Shown here: positions 50,792 to 61,200 of the stretch, piece by piece
Layout: each line of letters starts with the position of its first letter
Position numbering within the stretch: position 1 is the stretch's first letter
Assembly: GCF_026262505.1 (NCBI RefSeq)
Contig: NC_067205.1
Coordinates: forward strand, 930,001-994,000
Reading direction: 5' to 3'
Length of the DNA stretch: 64,000 bases
Source of the DNA: Trichomonas vaginalis G3
Lineage: Eukaryota; Parabasalia; Trichomonadida; Trichomonadidae
Program-made: the position numbers and the translations under genes
Notes under the pieces: model-generated
Database searches by the model: none
Told to the model about the DNA's origin: nothing
Seen by the model: only the letters and a program-made list of their open reading frames with translations

Positions 50792-53761
50792 CTAAATATC
50801 ATCTTCAGAAGGAATTTCTTCGACTTCTCCATTTTGCTCTTCATTCAATTGTGTTTCTTCTGTTTCATTTACATTTTCTTTGTTTTCTTCAATTTGATTA
50901 GATAATTCCTCTTCTTTTGGTGTTTGCCCATTTATAGTTTCTTCTTTTTCTTCAACTTCTTCCTTTTCTTCTTTAATTTTATCAATAACTTCTTCTTTGT
51001 TTTCTTGAGTTTGATTCGATACCTCTTCTTTTTCTTCTTGTTTAGGAAGTTCTTCTTCCTTTTCTACAACTTCTAATTTTTCTTCATGAATTTGATCAAT
51101 AACTTCTTCTTCTTCTTTAGGAGATTGACCATCAATAGTTTCTACTTTTTCTTCTTGATGAGGAATTTCTTCCTTTTCTTCTTTAGTTTGATCAATAACT
51201 TCTTCTTTGTTTTCTTTAAGTGTTTGATCATCAATAGTTTCTACTTTTTCTTCTTCTTTGGGAAATTCTTCTTTGTTTTCTTCAACTTCTACTTTTTCTT
51301 CATTAATTTGATTGGATGTTTCATTATCAATAACTTCTTCTTTGATTTCTTCTTCTTTTCCTTGAATTTGATTCGATACCTCTTCTTTTTCTTCTTGATC
51401 AAGGACTTCTTCTTCTTTAAGTGTTTGATCATTTATAGTTTCCTCCTTAGGAACTTCTTCTTTAGGAGATTGGCCATCAATAGTTTCTACTTTTTCTTCA
51501 TGATCAATAACTTCTTCTTTATTTCCGAAATCTTCTTTTGTTTCTTCTTCATTTTGATGTTTGTTGTTTTCTTCTTTATTATTATTATCTGTTGATTCAA
51601 TATTTTCTTTTATTTCTTCTTTGTTTTCAATGTTTTGTTGAACATTTTCTCCACTTTTACCAGTTGTTTTGATTTCTTCTTCTTCGTTCATTTCTTCGAT
51701 TGAATCTTCTTGAGCGTATTTGATTTCGTCTTTTATTTGTGCGTCACTTATTTTTTCATCAAATGGTTCGTTTTCTTTGTCATTTAATACGTATATTCCT
51801 TCTTCATCTTGTTTCTGTTCGGTTTCGGCAAGTTCATCATCTTCTTTGATGACTTCTTCAACTTTTTGCGAAATTGACTTAATGACATCGTTAACAAACT
51901 CATCCTTTGAACGTGTTATGTCTTCTTCCTGATCATTTGTTGGATTGTTTTCGTTATTATATGCTTTGCTGTCAAGTTTGATTGGAACTTCAAATTTGAC
52001 TTCTTTTTCTTGTTTTGGTGGGACATTCCCTGGTAGATCTTCTTTAGGTGTGTTTGTTTCGTCATTTCCTTCTGTTGTTTCTTGTTTTCCTTTGATTTTT
52101 TGGAGAATATTTTCGAAATCTTTGTCGTCGTCGTTGTTGGCTTCGTCTTCGTCGACAAACTTGCCACCAACTGTTGGATCATCGACTGTTGGTGCATTGA
52201 CGATGTATCCATTGACAAAATTAATAGCATCGGAGTCATCGTTGTTTTCTACTTCATCTTCCTCTGGAATCTTCTCTTTCTCGACTTCTACTTTATCAGG
52301 ATTCACTTTGTGGATGATGTTGTCCGCGTATTCAAGGAGATCATCGTTATCCAATTCCGATTCTTCCTCTGTTTGGCTTTTGATCTCGATCATGTCGTTT
52401 ATTTCGAGATCCCCTTTGATTTCCTCCGCAGAATTGTATTCAACTTTTGGTTTAATTTGAGATGATTTTTCAAATTTTGGAGCAGGAGGGCTGGAAACGT
52501 ACTCTTCCTCTTCAGGTGATGGAGATTGTATCTGACTATGGAGTTCTTCCTCTTCGTCTTCTTCTTCTACCGTTGGATCTCCATTTTCTTTCATAATCTT
52601 ATTAATTCTCTGTCGAATTTCCCTTTCTGACTCAAGATCTTGCACTGAGTCGAGATTTAGGATCTCTTCGATGGCATCTTTGTGAGAATCTTGTGGTTTC
52701 TCAACATTATCGAAAGAAACAACGTTGTCGAGAGGAACAGGAGGCAGCTCTTCTTCTTCGATGGGCTGACCTGTCGATAGGGCATAAAGTCGTTTTCCTG
52801 GACTTAATTTTCCAGATTTCTGACTATTAACTGATTTCACGTCATCTTCTTTCAACGATGATGAGACCTGGTTGTAAAGATCCTCGCCAACATTGAATTT
52901 TGGACTTACATGTGGTTGTTTTGGTGATGGAGCTTTTTGTTGTGGTTTTTCAACTGTTTCTGCTTGCTTTTCTTGTGTAGTAGTGCTCTTCTTGATAGGG
53001 CTAACATCTAATGTGTCTTCTATATCTCTTTTGACTACATCTGGAATTTCATCTTCGGAATCTCCCAAAATTATCACATTATTAAGTGGTTTCTTAGGAG
53101 GATACTTCTTAGTGGTAGCAGGGGATTGTTGAACAGACTTAGGAGTGTTATTTGGAGGAGTTTCTTTTTGTATATTTTCGATTTTAGGTTTTGGTGGAAT
53201 ATATTGAGTCTGTGGTAAATCAATATTGCTGAAATACTTACAGGAGCTCTTTGGCATCCTTCCATCCGCAACAGCATGAATTGAATCGATGATATCTTCA
53301 ACATTATCAGAATCAGAGTCAGAAGCAATCTCCTCAAGTAATTTTCTAATTCGTTCTATTGGATCCATATGCTCAGAACGCTTGTTTGGTGATGATCTTG
53401 TATCGTTAATTACACCATTTTGTTTTAAGCGTTCAGTCAGGCTAACAACGAGTTTTGGTGACTGTTGTTGTTTGTATGGTGAATCTCTTGATTTAATTGG
53501 AGAGCCTTTTGAGGGAGATGAAACTGGAGACTTATTTAACACTGGTTTGTATTTGCTACGATGTATTATTTCATCTGGAAGTGTATATTTTTCTTTAATT
53601 GATTGTTTTTTCGTTGTTCGGTACTCTGAATGAACTGAATTTCCATTTGGTGAATAAATACTTGAAGCACGAAACAAATCTCGAACAGGTGAATGATTTC
53701 CGCTTCGTGGTGGAGAATATGGAGAATTGGGATTCCAATTTCCACTTCCACGGGACCTCAT
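50792..53761 (-). CDS. Large acidic K/E-rich, repeat-containing protein
   Basis: 989 residues from ATG 53761 (an in-frame TTG three codons earlier is unlikely to be used). Residues 1-130 are basic and S/P-rich with repeated S-P sites (NSPYSPPRSG, SPVSSPSKGSPIKSR), possible sites for proline-directed kinases. The rest is increasingly acidic, and the last ~300 residues are imperfect repeats around KEEVIDQ, EEKVETIDGQSPKEE and EEVSNQ, probably helical or disordered. No catalytic domain. Such proteins are often cytoskeletal or scaffold components in trichomonads. The repeats are 15-30 codons long and may vary in copy number between strains. Confidence 0.75.
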   Translation of the reverse strand: MRSRGSGNWNPNSPYSPPRSGNHSPVRDLFRASSIYSPNGNSVHSEYRTTKKQSIKEKYTLPDEIIHRSKYKPVLNKSPVSSPSKGSPIKSRDSPYKQQQSPKLVVSLTERLKQNGVINDTRSSPNKRSEHMDPIERIRKLLEEIASDSDSDNVEDIIDSIHAVADGRMPKSSCKYFSNIDLPQTQYIPPKPKIENIQKETPPNNTPKSVQQSPATTKKYPPKKPLNNVIILGDSEDEIPDVVKRDIEDTLDVSPIKKSTTTQEKQAETVEKPQQKAPSPKQPHVSPKFNVGEDLYNQVSSSLKEDDVKSVNSQKSGKLSPGKRLYALSTGQPIEEEELPPVPLDNVVSFDNVEKPQDSHKDAIEEILNLDSVQDLESEREIRQRINKIMKENGDPTVEEEDEEEELHSQIQSPSPEEEEYVSSPPAPKFEKSSQIKPKVEYNSAEEIKGDLEINDMIEIKSQTEEESELDNDDLLEYADNIIHKVNPDKVEVEKEKIPEEDEVENNDDSDAINFVNGYIVNAPTVDDPTVGGKFVDEDEANNDDDKDFENILQKIKGKQETTEGNDETNTPKEDLPGNVPPKQEKEVKFEVPIKLDSKAYNNENNPTNDQEEDITRSKDEFVNDVIKSISQKVEEVIKEDDELAETEQKQDEEGIYVLNDKENEPFDEKISDAQIKDEIKYAQEDSIEEMNEEEEIKTTGKSGENVQQNIENKEEIKENIESTDNNNKEENNKHQNEEETKEDFGNKEEVIDHEEKVETIDGQSPKEEVPKEETINDQTLKEEEVLDQEEKEEVSNQIQGKEEEIKEEVIDNETSNQINEEKVEVEENKEEFPKEEEKVETIDDQTLKENKEEVIDQTKEEKEEIPHQEEKVETIDGQSPKEEEEVIDQIHEEKLEVVEKEEELPKQEEKEEVSNQTQENKEEVIDKIKEEKEEVEEKEETINGQTPKEEELSNQIEENKENVNETEETQLNEEQNGEVEEIPSEDDI

Positions 53762-54720
53762 TTTTTTCAAATTTTTTTTTCCTTGTTTTTTGTAAACATT
53801 TCAAAAAAACATTTACATCGTTTTCAGAAAATTGCTATTGATCTGATTTGGACTTCTGATATGTGGATATTATACGTTTGGACTAGGGAACTATATTGTT
53901 CTTTATTGAAGACTGTTTCTTCAACTTTTAATTGAAATCAATATTAAAGTGGGAATTAGTGAATTTAATTAGTGGTAATTAAATTTATTTACTAATGCAA
54001 AATCTATTTTTAGACTCATACTAACAGAATAAGCTTTCTCAGCATAATTTACATCTTTTTTGATGTGTTTTATATGCGTTTATGCTGCTTGATAGTAAAT
54101 TCAGATATATTTGATCTAGCATATATTATATGCTATTGGAGTATAATGTTGTGGACTAGTATTGCAATCATAATGGCTCATTTTTATAAGATATTCGTGA
54201 ATATTTGAGATTTTAAAAGAATTTTGATATCTATAACATAGGGAAATTATTTGTAAAGTTATTTTTATATGCAATCATATTATAACTAAAATCTCATTAT
54301 TCAATCTATATCAGATTGCATACATATGGACACACAATTTTTCCATTTGTCATTCCTAAATATTTACAGCTTTTTGCACCATTTATAGTAATTCTATCAT
54401 TTTTTCATCAGGATTGTCGTACCTTTAACACGTATTTTGGTGAGCTGTAGATATTATTCTATGTTAAACATGTATGTTTATTGCTCTAAAGTTCTTTTAA
54501 GTGCATTGAAAGGGAAGAAGAAAAAAATATTAAAATTATCTAAGGCAATTTATTCTTTCAAACAAGTTAAAAAGCAAATTATATTTCTCTTAAATAAGGC
54601 ATTAAGTTAAATGTAGTTAATTTGATCAGATACCTAAAATAATCAAAAATTATCTTTGATTAAAAGAAAATGATGAAACAAATAATGTTAAGGTACAACT
54701 ACATATTACTTATGATGGTA
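53762..54720. other. Intergenic, AT-rich
   Basis: About 960 bases upstream of the K/E-rich gene. T-rich tract next to its ATG; otherwise no gene or repeat recognised. Confidence 0.45.
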
Positions 54721-55644
54721 TCATTTGGTATTTAATAACAAAGAAACAGTATTTGGCACATTCCACCATGGAACAACATTTTCCCAAAGAACTAATGTTC
54801 CATTTTGGCCGATCGATAAAATTCTATCGTTTGTAAGTGGAAATACGTTAACAACAGGACATTCATGGAAATTATACAAATAAGAGATTTCAGAATCAGA
54901 AAACGTGTTGTCTTCTTGATAGATTGATTTGACAATGATGATTGAACCTTCTTTCGTTCCAAATATTAAAAGATTCTTATTCGGAAGATAATTCGAACAA
55001 TTTATTGTATATTTCGGATTAATTGTGTTTCTAAATGACTTGGACTCGCCTATCTTGTGTAGTATGATGTTGTGTTCTGAAATACAACAGATTTTATCTG
55101 TATCAAAGATTAAAACGTCAATTATGTCTGTTGTTGACTGTAGTTCTTCTGTAACTGTCATTTCTGAGTCTTTGGTTGACAATAAAAGTACTTTCTTTTT
55201 ATCTTTTGAGATTACCAAAAAAGAATCATTTTGGTAATGAATTACCTTTGAAGCTGTGTAATTTTTTGGTGTGTAAGTCGAAATTGTAGAGTTTTCTTGT
55301 ACTTTTCCTGAGAAAATTTTGTCCGAAAAAATATAAAGGGTTTCGTCAACGAGAATAGATGAAATGTACTCGGATTGAGGTTGCTCATCAAACAAGTTAG
55401 CAATGTCAGTCTGATTTTTGTAGATTTTCGTAGATAATTTGTTATTAATTAACAAAATTTGATTTTCTTTAGTTAAATGTACTGATTTTGTATTGGTGAC
55501 AGGTATTTTATCGATTTTAAACTCTGAATCTTCTGATGTAACTATATTAACTTCTGATTCTTCAGCAATTATTGAAAAATTTTTATTATCAATTTGTGCG
55601 ATAGATGAAATATTTGGTAACACGCATTCCCCTCTTTTAGCCAT
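54721..55644 (-). CDS. WD40-like beta-propeller protein
   Basis: 307 residues from ATG 55644. Short strands repeat about every 40 residues, most clearly at the end: NCSNYLPNKNLLIFGTKEGSIIIVK followed by FHECPVVNVFPLTNDRILSIGQNGTLVLWENVVPWW, where the 'H...V..V....D..LS.G.DG.L.LW' pattern is a WD40 blade. Earlier blades are degenerate. No signal peptide or other domain. About six or seven blades would fit the length, so it may be a single propeller acting as a scaffold. Specific partner unknown. Confidence 0.65.
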   Translation of the reverse strand: MAKRGECVLPNISSIAQIDNKNFSIIAEESEVNIVTSEDSEFKIDKIPVTNTKSVHLTKENQILLINNKLSTKIYKNQTDIANLFDEQPQSEYISSILVDETLYIFSDKIFSGKVQENSTISTYTPKNYTASKVIHYQNDSFLVISKDKKKVLLLSTKDSEMTVTEELQSTTDIIDVLIFDTDKICCISEHNIILHKIGESKSFRNTINPKYTINCSNYLPNKNLLIFGTKEGSIIIVKSIYQEDNTFSDSEISYLYNFHECPVVNVFPLTNDRILSIGQNGTLVLWENVVPWWNVPNTVSLLLNTK

Positions 55645-55828
55645 TTCACAATTTTCTGGTTTTATTGATACAAACTTACCAGTATTTGAAAATACTAAAA
55701 TTTATTTGATTTTAGCTGAATTCTCATCATCATATGAAGGAAAAGCATTGCTTACAGGAAACCCAAGACTGTCTAGGATTTTGGAAGATCCAAATAAATC
55801 AGAATTCTTTTGCATTTTCAAATTCTAA
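55645..55828 (+). pseudogene. Short plus-strand coding remnant
   Basis: An open stretch reading ISQFSGFIDTNLPVFENTKI and ending SRILEDPNKSEFFCIFKF has protein-like composition but no ATG and no recognised family. It runs divergently from the WD40-like gene. It may be a fragment of a lost gene or chance; low confidence. Confidence 0.2.
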
Positions 55829-56080
55829 AAAAAAAGTAAAATACCGGAACTCTACAGTTCTAAATTTTAATATGGATTAGGAAAGGGAAGATGCCAGAGT
55901 GTTCTATGAAAGTATTACTACTCAGTAATCTGCCTCTTATATAATCTCTTTCCAATAGAGATTAAATTTATATGCAGTTCATATACATTTGAAGAAGTAA
56001 CAATAATCAATTAGCTATAAACAAACACATTTATTAACAATACAACAATAAACCAAGACCCCACAAAAAAATCAAATATG

Positions 56081-57328
56081 TTATAATGAAGAGCTTAAGC
56101 TTGAGTCAGAAGAGTATGAGTGGACATTATTCATACCTATTCTTCTAGCAATGAGTGTTTTGTGTTTCCTCAAAACATGTTGAAAATGGAAATCATTCTG
56201 AAAAAGTTTTCTGAGAGCTATTATATGGCCATAAGCCTTATCCAAGTCATCATCTGATAATGAATTAACTGTTTCGCTTGGAATAACGCTTAAAAATGAA
56301 TTCCTAAGGTTGCTACGGTAAATTCTTTGATGTAGCCAATATTGGAAGGTTTCTGTTGTCTCAAGAGTCATTAGCTCTGGTACAGTAAGAGTTTTCTGTT
56401 TCATTTTATCGCATATGATTGCATCCAAATCTGGAGTTATGATCCTTTTGTTCAATAATTCATAATATGGATCATTTTCGAGGTTTCTATCTGATATAAC
56501 GCAAATTTCATCATATAAAAGCTTCATCTTTTTATGAACTATGATTGTATCGTTAAGTTTTCCAGAGTTTGGTTCTACTTTGATTATATTACTAAAATAT
56601 TTCTGAAATTCGGCAGTTTTGATGTTTTTGCCAACTACACCAACAATAGAGTAGTTCAATCTGTTATTTGATATACGTTTATCGTATTGGTTTGTTGTGA
56701 TTAGATATTTCCCTTTGTATTCAAACGGTGAAGACAGGCCAATGACAGAAAAGACCGCCGGGGCAATGTCCTCGACATTTTCTGAGATAATTAGAATTCG
56801 ATTGTTAAGAATTACTGATTTCCATAAGGAGACGTAATCAGTCTTACTATTAAAGTATAAAGATGGCTCAAATGAAGAAAATCCAATGTCTGATGCTGAA
56901 TATATGCCAGGACCATTGATGCCGAGAGCAGATACTTGATTGTTCTCGTTAATAAGCCAAGATGAAATAAATGACATAATTATGTTAAAGCGACATGTAG
57001 CATCTTGATTTTTGTCAACATTTCCAAAGTAGTCTTGCATATTCTTCAGCAAATTGATAAAGAGTGAATGAAATGACGTAAGTGTCGAAATTACAATAGC
57101 GTAATTTTCGTTGTGGAAGTGGAAATTCCAAACATGTAAAACGTAAGGGTCTGAAGTTATAGCAAAAATCCTGTCAATATGGTACATTGCTTGATTATTG
57201 ATGAATATCTGGAAAATTAAATCGTTGAGGCCAAGCTCTATGATTGAATTTGATTGCATCTGTTCAACACAAACCTTCCCACTTGGCTGTTGCTTTAAAA
57301 GGAAGGCATGTTCCCAGATATTGTTCAT
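56081..57328 (-). CDS. DENN-like protein (tentative)
   Basis: 415 residues from ATG 57328. The segment YVSLWKSVILNNRILIISENVEDIAPAVFSVIGLSSPFEYKGKYL has the feel of the central DENN motif (LW..lLl.krIli.g..ve.v..av.al.slI.P..y.g.Y.P), and the N-terminal third (QIFINNQAMYHIDRIFAIT) could be the longin-like uDENN part. DENN proteins activate Rab GTPases in membrane traffic. The match is by eye only; other longin-fold proteins are possible. The Ser-rich C-terminus (HSYSSDSSLSSSL) is probably disordered. Upstream are three TTTGGCGCC sites within 45 bp. Confidence 0.5.
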   Translation of the reverse strand: MNNIWEHAFLLKQQPSGKVCVEQMQSNSIIELGLNDLIFQIFINNQAMYHIDRIFAITSDPYVLHVWNFHFHNENYAIVISTLTSFHSLFINLLKNMQDYFGNVDKNQDATCRFNIIMSFISSWLINENNQVSALGINGPGIYSASDIGFSSFEPSLYFNSKTDYVSLWKSVILNNRILIISENVEDIAPAVFSVIGLSSPFEYKGKYLITTNQYDKRISNNRLNYSIVGVVGKNIKTAEFQKYFSNIIKVEPNSGKLNDTIIVHKKMKLLYDEICVISDRNLENDPYYELLNKRIITPDLDAIICDKMKQKTLTVPELMTLETTETFQYWLHQRIYRSNLRNSFLSVIPSETVNSLSDDDLDKAYGHIIALRKLFQNDFHFQHVLRKHKTLIARRIGMNNVHSYSSDSSLSSSL

Positions 57329-57343
57329 TTCAGTTTAAAAATT

Positions 57344-57385
57344 TTTGGCGCCAGAATTGAGAGGAAGGCGCCAAAATTTGGCGCC
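57344..57385 (-). promoter_or_regulatory. Cluster of three TTTGGCGCC (E2F-like) sites
   Basis: TTTGGCGCC at about 57344, GGCGCCAAAA at about 57367 and TTTGGCGCC at about 57377, the first within 20 bp of the DENN-like gene's start. They match the E2F/DP consensus TTTSSCGC and the site before 35840. Confidence 0.45.
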
Positions 57386-57966
57386 TCCAGATTTTAATCA
57401 AATAAAATGATAATGGCAATTGCATATCATGAATATCGTTAAATTATTGTATGGAACTAGGATTCAATCAGAGATTTGTATATTTTTCAATGGAATAAGT
57501 CACTTTGTGGTATCAATGTATGGTGATATAAGCCAAGCATCAATAACTATAATGCACAATCGTTACTGTCCTTATATCAATTTTATAGATTTTCCTTATT
57601 TGATTTGTTGGCACAAAAAGAAGATTGTCCAGGAGAAGTTAAAGTTCTTTTCAGAAGACAGCATTTACCAGAAGAATCCAATGTACTATCCTTATTGGTG
57701 AGATGAAAGTTCACTATGTTCTGGAATTGAATCTCCACATTTTTATCCAGATTGTTTCATTCCAATGAAGGATATTATACCACATAGTTATGTGTAAATA
57801 TTTATGTTAACCCATATTATCTAAACCATTTTTTGGACGTTGGAATTCAAAAATTAATATTAATTTTCATTGTCTGTATCAAATCTATATGAATTTTTGC
57901 TAATCATGAATGTTTCGAATGTAAAAATCCATTTATGATTGATGTCTTTTTTACCAAGATGATCTG
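57386..57966. other. Intergenic with a possible coding remnant
   Basis: A frame from ATG 57429 to 57701 reads YLICWHKKKIVQEKLKFFSED near its end, but has no promoter and no family; it may be a remnant. The rest is AT-rich. Confidence 0.3.
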
Positions 57967-57974
57967 TCACTTTT
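57967..57974 (+). promoter_or_regulatory. Initiator-like element TCACTTTT
   Basis: Eight bases before the ATG at 57983 in the same orientation; fits TCAYW. It helps choose 57983 over an upstream in-frame ATG at 57935. Confidence 0.6.
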
Positions 57975-57982
57975 TTATAAAT

Positions 57983-59140
57983 ATGGAAACCCAAGATAGG
58001 CCGGCAACATGCCTAGAAAAGGTTGCAATGACATTTGTAGGTACAGTTAACAACCTGTTTTTCTTAATCGTTATGTCAAGTGCTCAAAGAATCGTTGAAC
58101 ATTATAATGAAAAAGGAGCTGTACCTGCTGTCGACATGGCTTGCACATTTTGCGGACTCTTTGCTGGATCTGTCAATACCTTATTCTCAGCATTAAACTT
58201 CACATACGATTTTAGATTCTTCACAAATGCTTCTTTAATGGCAATTGGTCTCATTGGATGTGCATATGCTCCAAAGTTTTGGACATGCTTAATTTCCATC
58301 CTCTTCGTCGGGTTTTCATGTAATTTTGGCGAATCCGTAACTCTGGGATACTTGGCATATATAAATAAATCTTCGCTAATGAAATTCTGGGGAATTGGAA
58401 CTGGAACTGCTGGTATATTAGGAAGTTTATTCTCAATTCTCGTTATTTCATTCAAATTCGATTACAAATATTCATTTTTATCATTACTTCCATTAGTTGC
58501 CATCTACTTTTGCTCATACTTCTTTATACTTAGAGAAAAGAAGAAAGGAAATGAGCAATTAAATTCAACCGCTTTATTATCTCAGCAAGAAACTGAACCA
58601 ACTCATCCAGATGAAAAGGTTAAGGTTTGGTCTTGGTCTTATCTTCGTAAGATCATTTACTATATAATTACTTGTGATACTGTTTATTTTGCTCAATATG
58701 TTATTGCCTCTGCATTTTACGATTGCGCTCATACACAAGAGTTCCAAAAGACTCACAAATACTTCTTTCCACTCTTACTTCTCGTCCAGCACGTCGCAGT
58801 TTTACTTTTCGCTTCGACTCTTACTTTCTTCGAATTTCCACATCTTACGTACATGGCTTTGTTCCAGATGTTTAACTTTTGCATCTGGCTATCGCAAGCA
58901 ATGCTCCACTGGATGACGACCTGGTCAGAATTCTTATTTGTATTTTTAGTTGGCGCAATGGGCGGATTGAGCTATGCAAACACATTCAACATGATATTGA
59001 AAGATAAGAACCTTACGCAGAAGGAGAGTGAACTCGGAACAAATATTACAGCTCTTACTGAAACAATTTCTGTTCTTATTGCAACAGGTTTCGGTCAGAT
59101 CGCTGAGAAGACATTCCTTAAGCCATATGTTCCTCAATAG
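57983..59140 (+). CDS. CLN3/battenin-family membrane protein
   Basis: 385 residues. The ATG at 57983 is chosen because it directly follows an Inr; the in-frame ATG 48 bases earlier would add a stretch upstream of it. About eleven hydrophobic segments are visible. Family landmarks are the start ATCLEKVAMTFVGTVNNLFF (compare 'lgLcNNfsYVvmLsAA'), and near the end FLVGAMGGLSYANTFNMIL, which matches the battenin 'GLlGGaaYVNTF' motif, followed by the charged loop and ALTETISVLIATGFGQIAEK. Length is typical (about 400). Battenin is a lysosomal/vacuolar protein needed for clearance of glycerophosphodiesters in animals and for vacuolar pH in yeast (Btn1). Confidence 0.8.
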   Translation: METQDRPATCLEKVAMTFVGTVNNLFFLIVMSSAQRIVEHYNEKGAVPAVDMACTFCGLFAGSVNTLFSALNFTYDFRFFTNASLMAIGLIGCAYAPKFWTCLISILFVGFSCNFGESVTLGYLAYINKSSLMKFWGIGTGTAGILGSLFSILVISFKFDYKYSFLSLLPLVAIYFCSYFFILREKKKGNEQLNSTALLSQQETEPTHPDEKVKVWSWSYLRKIIYYIITCDTVYFAQYVIASAFYDCAHTQEFQKTHKYFFPLLLLVQHVAVLLFASTLTFFEFPHLTYMALFQMFNFCIWLSQAMLHWMTTWSEFLFVFLVGAMGGLSYANTFNMILKDKNLTQKESELGTNITALTETISVLIATGFGQIAEKTFLKPYVPQ

Positions 59141-59818
59141 AGTTTCTATATTCTATAGATATTTTCTTTTATAATAAATAATTTAGAAATAGTTTCTGTC
59201 ATTTTTATATAGCATTTGTTCTTTCTTTTTGAGCCAATGGCAGTACAAAATAATATATAATCTCTGTTAAATATTAGGAAATTAAATCAAAATTTCAAAT
59301 TTCAATCAATTTCTTAATGTTTTATGTGTAAAAATTATAGAAATCTCATTATAAATTCATTTTACATATCTCATTTTTCCAAGAAATATTTAAATTTCTA
59401 ATTTTGAAGAAAAATTCTGTAAATTTGATAAAATAAATTGATTTTTGAAATATTTTTTGGGAAAACTTGTTGTTTCTATTTGCAATAAGTAGCCTGTTAA
59501 AAAACATTTTTTCACATTTCTGCTCGAAATTTCATTTACTTTAATATTGAACTCGATTTTCTTTAGATTTTGAGTGAATTAAAGTAATGATTTTCAAAGA
59601 AAAAGAAAGAGAAGTTATTCTGTCCATCTAATATTCAATTTTTAAATTGAGTCGTGATATCATTCTTGAAAAACTGATATAAAATCGAATCTCTATGTTC
59701 AACATGCACAGATTGGGGTCTATTTAGTACCAATAGTCTGTTCTTGGTTAAGTCTTTCAATCTTTCCCTCGATAGGGGTTTAGAATTTTTCTTTACATTC
59801 CTCAAAAATACGTTTTCA
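59141..59818. other. Intergenic, AT-rich
   Basis: About 680 bases; no RNA gene, repeat or Inr recognised with confidence. Confidence 0.4.
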
Positions 59819-60568
59819 ATGACATCTGATGATACATCGGAGAACTCATCTGGACTTGTATTTGATCACATGTCAGGTGATGGAGGTAACTGCGAAAATA
59901 AAACGACCTCTAAAGAATTTAATATTAATGAAAAACGTGATCCAAGATTTTTTCCTCCCATTGATACTTCAAAAATTAGATCTAACATGTACTCACGATT
60001 TATAACATACAGATTTACACAGACTGATGAAATTGGCTGGAAAGGAAAAAGATTTCATTTTCAGCTCTCTTACGACGGCGATCCATTATTCCATACAAAA
60101 ACAAAATCTCGAAGACCAACATCATCGGTACCAATTAGTTCAGGCAGTGATATGCATTTTTCACAGAAACAATTTGCGGCTTATTTATTAGTTACAGATT
60201 CAAATCAATTATTTTCTCTACGCAAAGATGAAGAATTTGGCAGTGAAATAATGACTGTAGAATTTCGTCAAGAATCAAAATCTACACCAAGAGAAACAGT
60301 CGTTAATATGTTCGAAAAAGTTGAATTCGTACCCCGTAAACTAGTATCTTTAAAGCCTAAACTTTCAAATACTGGTCGATGGGAACTTTCTTTTTTGAAC
60401 CGCGAGATTATTCCAAGTATCAAGAATTGTATTCTAGTGAATCAAGATGATTCAATTCCATACATTATGGTTCGTCGCGTATGCAAATCAACACTTGAAA
60501 TTGATGTACCGAGTATTTATCCACCTATTTGTGTTTTCGGACTAGCGCTTTCCGTTTGGCTAAGTTAA
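59819..60568 (+). CDS. Tubby-like (TULP) C-terminal domain protein
   Basis: 249 residues from ATG 59819; a TTG 75 bases earlier is in frame but unlikely. After ~55 disordered residues, the rest is a tubby barrel: MYSRFITYRFTQTDEIGWKG, FHFQLSYDGDPLFHTKTKSR (basic PIP2-binding-like patch), KLVSLKPKLSNTGRWELSF corresponding to 'LKNKPPVWNDDTQSYVLNF', then REIIPSIKNCILVNQD matching 'GRVTQASVKNFQIIHDND', and the C-terminal FGLALSVWLS matching the buried 'FAIALSSFD' helix. Tubby domains bind phosphoinositides and guide cargo to membranes and cilia or flagella, a plausible role in a flagellate. The domain is somewhat shorter than in animals. Confidence 0.8.
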   Translation: MTSDDTSENSSGLVFDHMSGDGGNCENKTTSKEFNINEKRDPRFFPPIDTSKIRSNMYSRFITYRFTQTDEIGWKGKRFHFQLSYDGDPLFHTKTKSRRPTSSVPISSGSDMHFSQKQFAAYLLVTDSNQLFSLRKDEEFGSEIMTVEFRQESKSTPRETVVNMFEKVEFVPRKLVSLKPKLSNTGRWELSFLNREIIPSIKNCILVNQDDSIPYIMVRRVCKSTLEIDVPSIYPPICVFGLALSVWLS

Positions 60569-60812
60569 TTATCCGGTTTATGTTTGTATTTGTAAAATAT
60601 ATTTTATACTACCCTTATCGTTTTTAAAATAACTAATTGAAGACACATCACAATAACTATTATATCTTAAATCTATGAAAAGGCAGAATAAAATTTAAAA
60701 TAATAAATGGAAAATTTATTTAATATAAATTCAACAACTCAAAACATTGTACATTATATATAATACTCATAGAAAAAACATATATAAAATATAATTGAAG
60801 ATAACGTAATGT

Positions 60813-61187
60813 TTAAGCCTTGTAGCAGATGCACTCAACCTCAAAGAGGAATGGGTCGCAGAGCTTGCCAGCCTGGACGCAGCAGCGGCATGGCTTGTGA
60901 TCGCCGAAGAAGGCAGAGTAGGCCTTGTTCATTTCAGCGAAGTCATCCATGTTGGCGAGGTAGCAGTTGCACTTGACAACGTTTGTCTTGTCCATGCCTG
61001 CAGCCTTGATGACCTTTTCCATGTTCTGAAGAGAAAGGGTTGTCTGCTCTCCGATTGTCTTTGGAACTGTGCCATCAGCAGACTGAGCTACATTGCCTGA
61101 TGTGTAAAGTGTGTTGCCACAAAGGCGGGCGAGGCAGTATGGGCCAATTGGTGGTGGAGCATCTGGGAGGTTGATGACAACAGACAT
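60813..61187 (-). CDS. ridA: RidA (YjgF/YER057c/UK114) family enamine/imine deaminase
   Basis: 124 residues from ATG 61187, full length for the family. Signatures: APPPIGPYCLARLCGNTLYTSG at the start, QNMEKVIKAAGMDKTNVVKCNCYLANMDDF in the middle, and PCRCCVQAGKLCDPFLFEVECIC at the end; the Arg in PCRCCVQ is the catalytic, carboxylate-binding Arg of the family. The Glu in FEVE is also kept. It hydrolyses reactive 2-aminoacrylate and other enamines formed by PLP enzymes such as threonine/serine dehydratase. It is Cys-rich and less AT-biased than its neighbours, suggesting high expression codon use. Confidence 0.9.
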   Translation of the reverse strand: MSVVINLPDAPPPIGPYCLARLCGNTLYTSGNVAQSADGTVPKTIGEQTTLSLQNMEKVIKAAGMDKTNVVKCNCYLANMDDFAEMNKAYSAFFGDHKPCRCCVQAGKLCDPFLFEVECICYKA

Positions 61188-61200
61188 TTAAGTGAAGTGA
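61188..61200 (-). promoter_or_regulatory. Initiator-like TCACTTCACTT
   Basis: Read on the minus strand, TCACTTCACTTAA directly precedes the RidA ATG. It contains two overlapping TCACTT cores. Confidence 0.6.

Noticed and set aside
51086-51595. Phe-rich plus-strand frame opposite the K/E-rich gene
   Set aside because: Antisense shadow of GAA/AAA-rich codons; no independent evidence.
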